Below are positions 62,060 through 64,000 of a stretch of 64,000 nt of DNA, in pieces. Under the pieces are notes generated by a model. That model ran no database searches, was not told the origin of the DNA, and saw nothing but the letters and a program-made list of their open reading frames with translations. A program made the position numbers and the translations under genes. Positions within the stretch are counted from its first letter, which is position 1. Each line of letters opens with the position of its first letter. This DNA is from Lysobacteraceae bacterium NML93-0399 (GTDB lineage Bacteria > Pseudomonadota > Gammaproteobacteria > Xanthomonadales > Xanthomonadaceae): NCBI GenBank assembly GCA_002307375.1, contig NTJI01000001.1, positions 62,001-126,000 of the forward strand, written 5' to 3'.

Positions 62060-62799
62060 CACTTCGGGCTCCGTACGCGGAACGGGCAGGTCCAGTCCGG
62101 CTCGGCCTTGCGGCCGCTGTACTGGCGCGTCTCGGCCGCGGCGCCGAAATCGGCGAGGTTCGGATTGATCGAGCCCTGCAGCGCCCTGTCCCGCGCACGC
62201 GTGGCGGCCTGCATCTTCTGGTAACGCCCGTCGGCGCGCAGCTGCTCGAACTGACGGTGCGAATTGAACACCAGCGCCGGCGAGGAAAAGCGTCGCGCGA
62301 TGCGCGAGGCGCCGGGATGCAGACCGATCACGAAGAAAGGATGTCCGGCGAGACTGAGACTGAAGTGCGGGTCGTCGGGATTGCGGCTCACGTCCGCGGC
62401 CCAGGGAGTGCCGCGACGCACGTCGAGATCGTGCAGGCGCTGCAACTGCGACCACAGCAACGCTTCGAAACGCTGCTCGTCCGTGTCGTCGGGCCCGTCG
62501 AACACCGCGACGAACGAATGCACGGTGCGGTCATCCTCGGGAGCGCCGTCGACGACACCCGAAAATTCCGCCAGCGCATCGAGCAGCGGCGCATCGTTGG
62601 CGCGGTCGCCCAGACGTCCGAATGCGTGCGGGCGGATCGCACCCTTGGCCAGCGCGGCCTTCGAACCGACGCACGGAAACTCCGGCGCATCGACGAAGGC
62701 GAGAAACCTGCGGCCGGCGTCGCCGCCCGGGTCGGCAGTTGATGCGGAAGAGGTGCGCGCGGCGTAGGGGCAGCTGGGTCGCAAGGGTCTGGCGATCAT
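62059..62799 (-). CDS. GntA-like heme-dependent N-hydroxylase (YqcI/YcgG family)
   Basis: 246 aa of the YqcI/YcgG family: FPCVGSKAALAKGAIRP, HSFVAVFDG, WSQLQRLHDLD, DDPHFSLSLAGHPFFVIGLHPGASRIARRF and LVFNSHRQFEQLRADGRYQKM. Members include GntA, which N-hydroxylates a guanidino amino acid in guanitoxin biosynthesis. With DUF1989 it forms a two-gene operon; the substrate here is unknown. No other guanitoxin genes are visible. Confidence 0.85.
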   Translation of the reverse strand: MIARPLRPSCPYAARTSSASTADPGGDAGRRFLAFVDAPEFPCVGSKAALAKGAIRPHAFGRLGDRANDAPLLDALAEFSGVVDGAPEDDRTVHSFVAVFDGPDDTDEQRFEALLWSQLQRLHDLDVRRGTPWAADVSRNPDDPHFSLSLAGHPFFVIGLHPGASRIARRFSSPALVFNSHRQFEQLRADGRYQKMQAATRARDRALQGSINPNLADFGAAAETRQYSGRKAEPDWTCPFRVRSPK

Positions 62800-62996
62800 G
62801 GAGGGTGGCCGGGCCGGATGGCCTGTCTGGAAGTTGTGGCCGAGGCTAGGCAGGCCGATGCCACGCCGATGTGTATCTGCCGCACGCCGGCCCCAAGCCG
62901 GTTCACCGCGCAGCGGGCGAGGTGAGCGTGGCGTGCAGCGCACCCGCCGCGCCTGGCCCGATACACTGCGCGCCCGTTTGCATCGCAGTCGCCGAC

Positions 62997-63719
62997 ATGT
63001 CCGAACCCATCCGCCTGGCCAGGCGTGTCGCCGAAATCGCAGGCTGCTCACGCAGCGAGGCCGAGCAGTACATCCAGGGTGGCTGGGTGCGCGTCGACGG
63101 TCGCATCGTCGAGCTGCCGCAGCATCCGGTGTCGAGCGAAACGGTGAGCCTCGATCCTGACGCGCGTCTGGACGCGGTGGAGCCCGCCACATTGCTGCTG
63201 CACAAGCCGCCTGGCCTCGATGTCTTCAACGATGCCACTGCCCTCGCCGCCTTTATCGAGCCGGCGGCGCAGTGGGACGGCGACGCCTCCGGCGTGCGCC
63301 GCCTGCACCGGCATTTCCATCGCCTGCAGCCGCTGGTGCCGCTCGATCGCGAGGCCAGCGGCCTGATCGTGCTGACCCAGGACGGTCGCGTGCGCCGACG
63401 CCTGACCGAGGATCTGTCCGCCATCGAGCAGGAATTCGTCGTCGAGGTCGACGGCACGCTCGCACCCTGGGGGCTGGCCCGGCTCAACCACGGGCTCGAA
63501 TTCGAGGGGCGAAAGCTGCCGCCGGGCAAGGTCAGCTGGCAGAACGAGGTGCGGCTGCGTTTTGCGCTCAAGGGCGTGCGCCCGGGGCAACTGCAGGCGA
63601 TGTGCGCGCAGGTCGGACTGCAGGTCGTATCGCTCCGCCGGCTGCGGATCGGTCGCGTGTCGCTGGCAAAGATGCCGGTCGGCGCCTGGCGTTATCTGCC
63701 GGTCGGGGAGCGCCTCTGA
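62997..63719 (+). CDS. S4-domain RNA pseudouridine synthase (RsuA/RluF type)
   Basis: 240 aa. N-terminal S4 RNA-binding domain (RLARRVAEIAGCSRSEAEQYIQGGWVRVDGR) and a catalytic domain with PLDREASGLIVLTQDG (D117) and FALKGVRPGQLQAMCAQVGL. It makes pseudouridine in rRNA; the exact target (RluF-like) is inferred. Start 62997 was chosen by family length. Confidence 0.9.
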   Translation: MSEPIRLARRVAEIAGCSRSEAEQYIQGGWVRVDGRIVELPQHPVSSETVSLDPDARLDAVEPATLLLHKPPGLDVFNDATALAAFIEPAAQWDGDASGVRRLHRHFHRLQPLVPLDREASGLIVLTQDGRVRRRLTEDLSAIEQEFVVEVDGTLAPWGLARLNHGLEFEGRKLPPGKVSWQNEVRLRFALKGVRPGQLQAMCAQVGLQVVSLRRLRIGRVSLAKMPVGAWRYLPVGERL

Positions 63720-63732
63720 GCGGGGCCGAGCT

Positions 63733-64000
63733 TCACACTGGCGGGTGCACGCGCTGCAGGAAGTCGCGGATCAGCGCGGTGACCGCGTCGAGGTGGGCTT
63801 CCAGCCGCCAGTCTCCGCCGTCGATCCGATGCAGCTCGGCATCGGGCAGGTCGCGCAGATACGCCCGCGGCGAGACCTCGGGCATGTAATTGGTCGCGCG
63901 GCCCCCAGACGACCAGCGTCGGTGGGCGATACGCCAGGTAGGCGCGATGACAGACGAACCAGTCGCGATTGGCCTTCAGGCCGACCAGCACGTCGGTGAT
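63733..64000 (-). pseudogene. Alpha/beta hydrolase, C-terminal part, frameshifted
   Basis: Partial gene entering from beyond the window: KANRDWFVCHRAYLAYRPPTLVVWGPRD is the C-terminal beta strand region of an alpha/beta hydrolase. The frame then fails near 63888-63891; a second frame gives NYMPEVSPRAYLRDLPDAELHRIDGGDWRLEAHLDAVTALIRDFLQRVHPPV, with the catalytic-His position at GGDW. One extra A in CAATTACATG explains the break. It may be a pseudogene or a base error. Confidence 0.7.

Overview
The window is a high-GC chromosomal segment from a gammaproteobacterium of the Xanthomonadaceae/Lysobacteraceae (Lysobacter, Luteimonas, Pseudoxanthomonas or Stenotrophomonas relatives). The evidence is an rpf (DSF quorum-sensing) locus embedded in the family's usual lysS-prfB-recJ-rpfE-greA-carBA neighbourhood, a divergent fur/omlA pair, a tmRNA tag [10 protein letters not shown], and many GTAG-type REP palindromes of the kind known from Stenotrophomonas. 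No phage, plasmid, insertion sequence or CRISPR array is visible. The segment is mostly core genome, with an accessory stretch from about 46 kb onward.

Layout. 1-8 kb: the end of a FimX-like degenerate GGDEF-EAL protein, a lipoprotein, then the DSF system: rpfB and rpfF forward, convergent with rpfG-rpfC, with no rpfH. 8-21 kb: a long leftward run dapB, carA, carB, greA, rpfE, recJ, a secreted PPC-repeat protein, prfB (with its programmed frameshift) and lysS. 21.8-22.6 kb: a gene-free island holding three copies of a roughly 50-bp module built from DnaA-box-like sequences. This is the most unusual signal in the window. 22.6-27.5 kb: the heat-shock operon hrcA-grpE-dnaK-dnaJ (leftward). 27.6-31.7 kb: recN, fur, bamE, ratA-ratB and smpB. 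31.8-36.4 kb: an orphan CHASE-PAS histidine kinase, tmRNA, a Mn2+ (yybP-ykoY) riboswitch with mntP, and tRNA-Ser. 36.5-44 kb: a LysR regulator, serS, two TonB-like proteins, and the leftward serC-pheA-aroA operon for serine and aromatic amino acid synthesis. 44-46 kb: msrPQ. 46-57.6 kb: FHA, Mrr-like, transglutaminase, zincin, SlyD, RlmF, AraC, EamA and SDR genes. 57.6-64 kb: several disrupted genes (UdgX, an MBL hydrolase, an alpha/beta hydrolase), an exact 85-bp tandem REP array, a ParB-like protein, and a GntA-like/DUF1989 gene pair.

How the genes work together. RpfF makes DSF, RpfB handles the fatty-acid side, RpfC senses DSF, and RpfG (REC-HD-GYP) turns the signal into c-di-GMP turnover. 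The FimX-like protein beside them would be a c-di-GMP receptor rather than an enzyme. Translation quality control recurs: RF2 autoregulation, SmpB with tmRNA, RatA/RatB, RlmF and SerS/LysS. Stress responses recur too: DnaK/DnaJ/GrpE/HrcA, RecN, MsrPQ, Fur and MntP.
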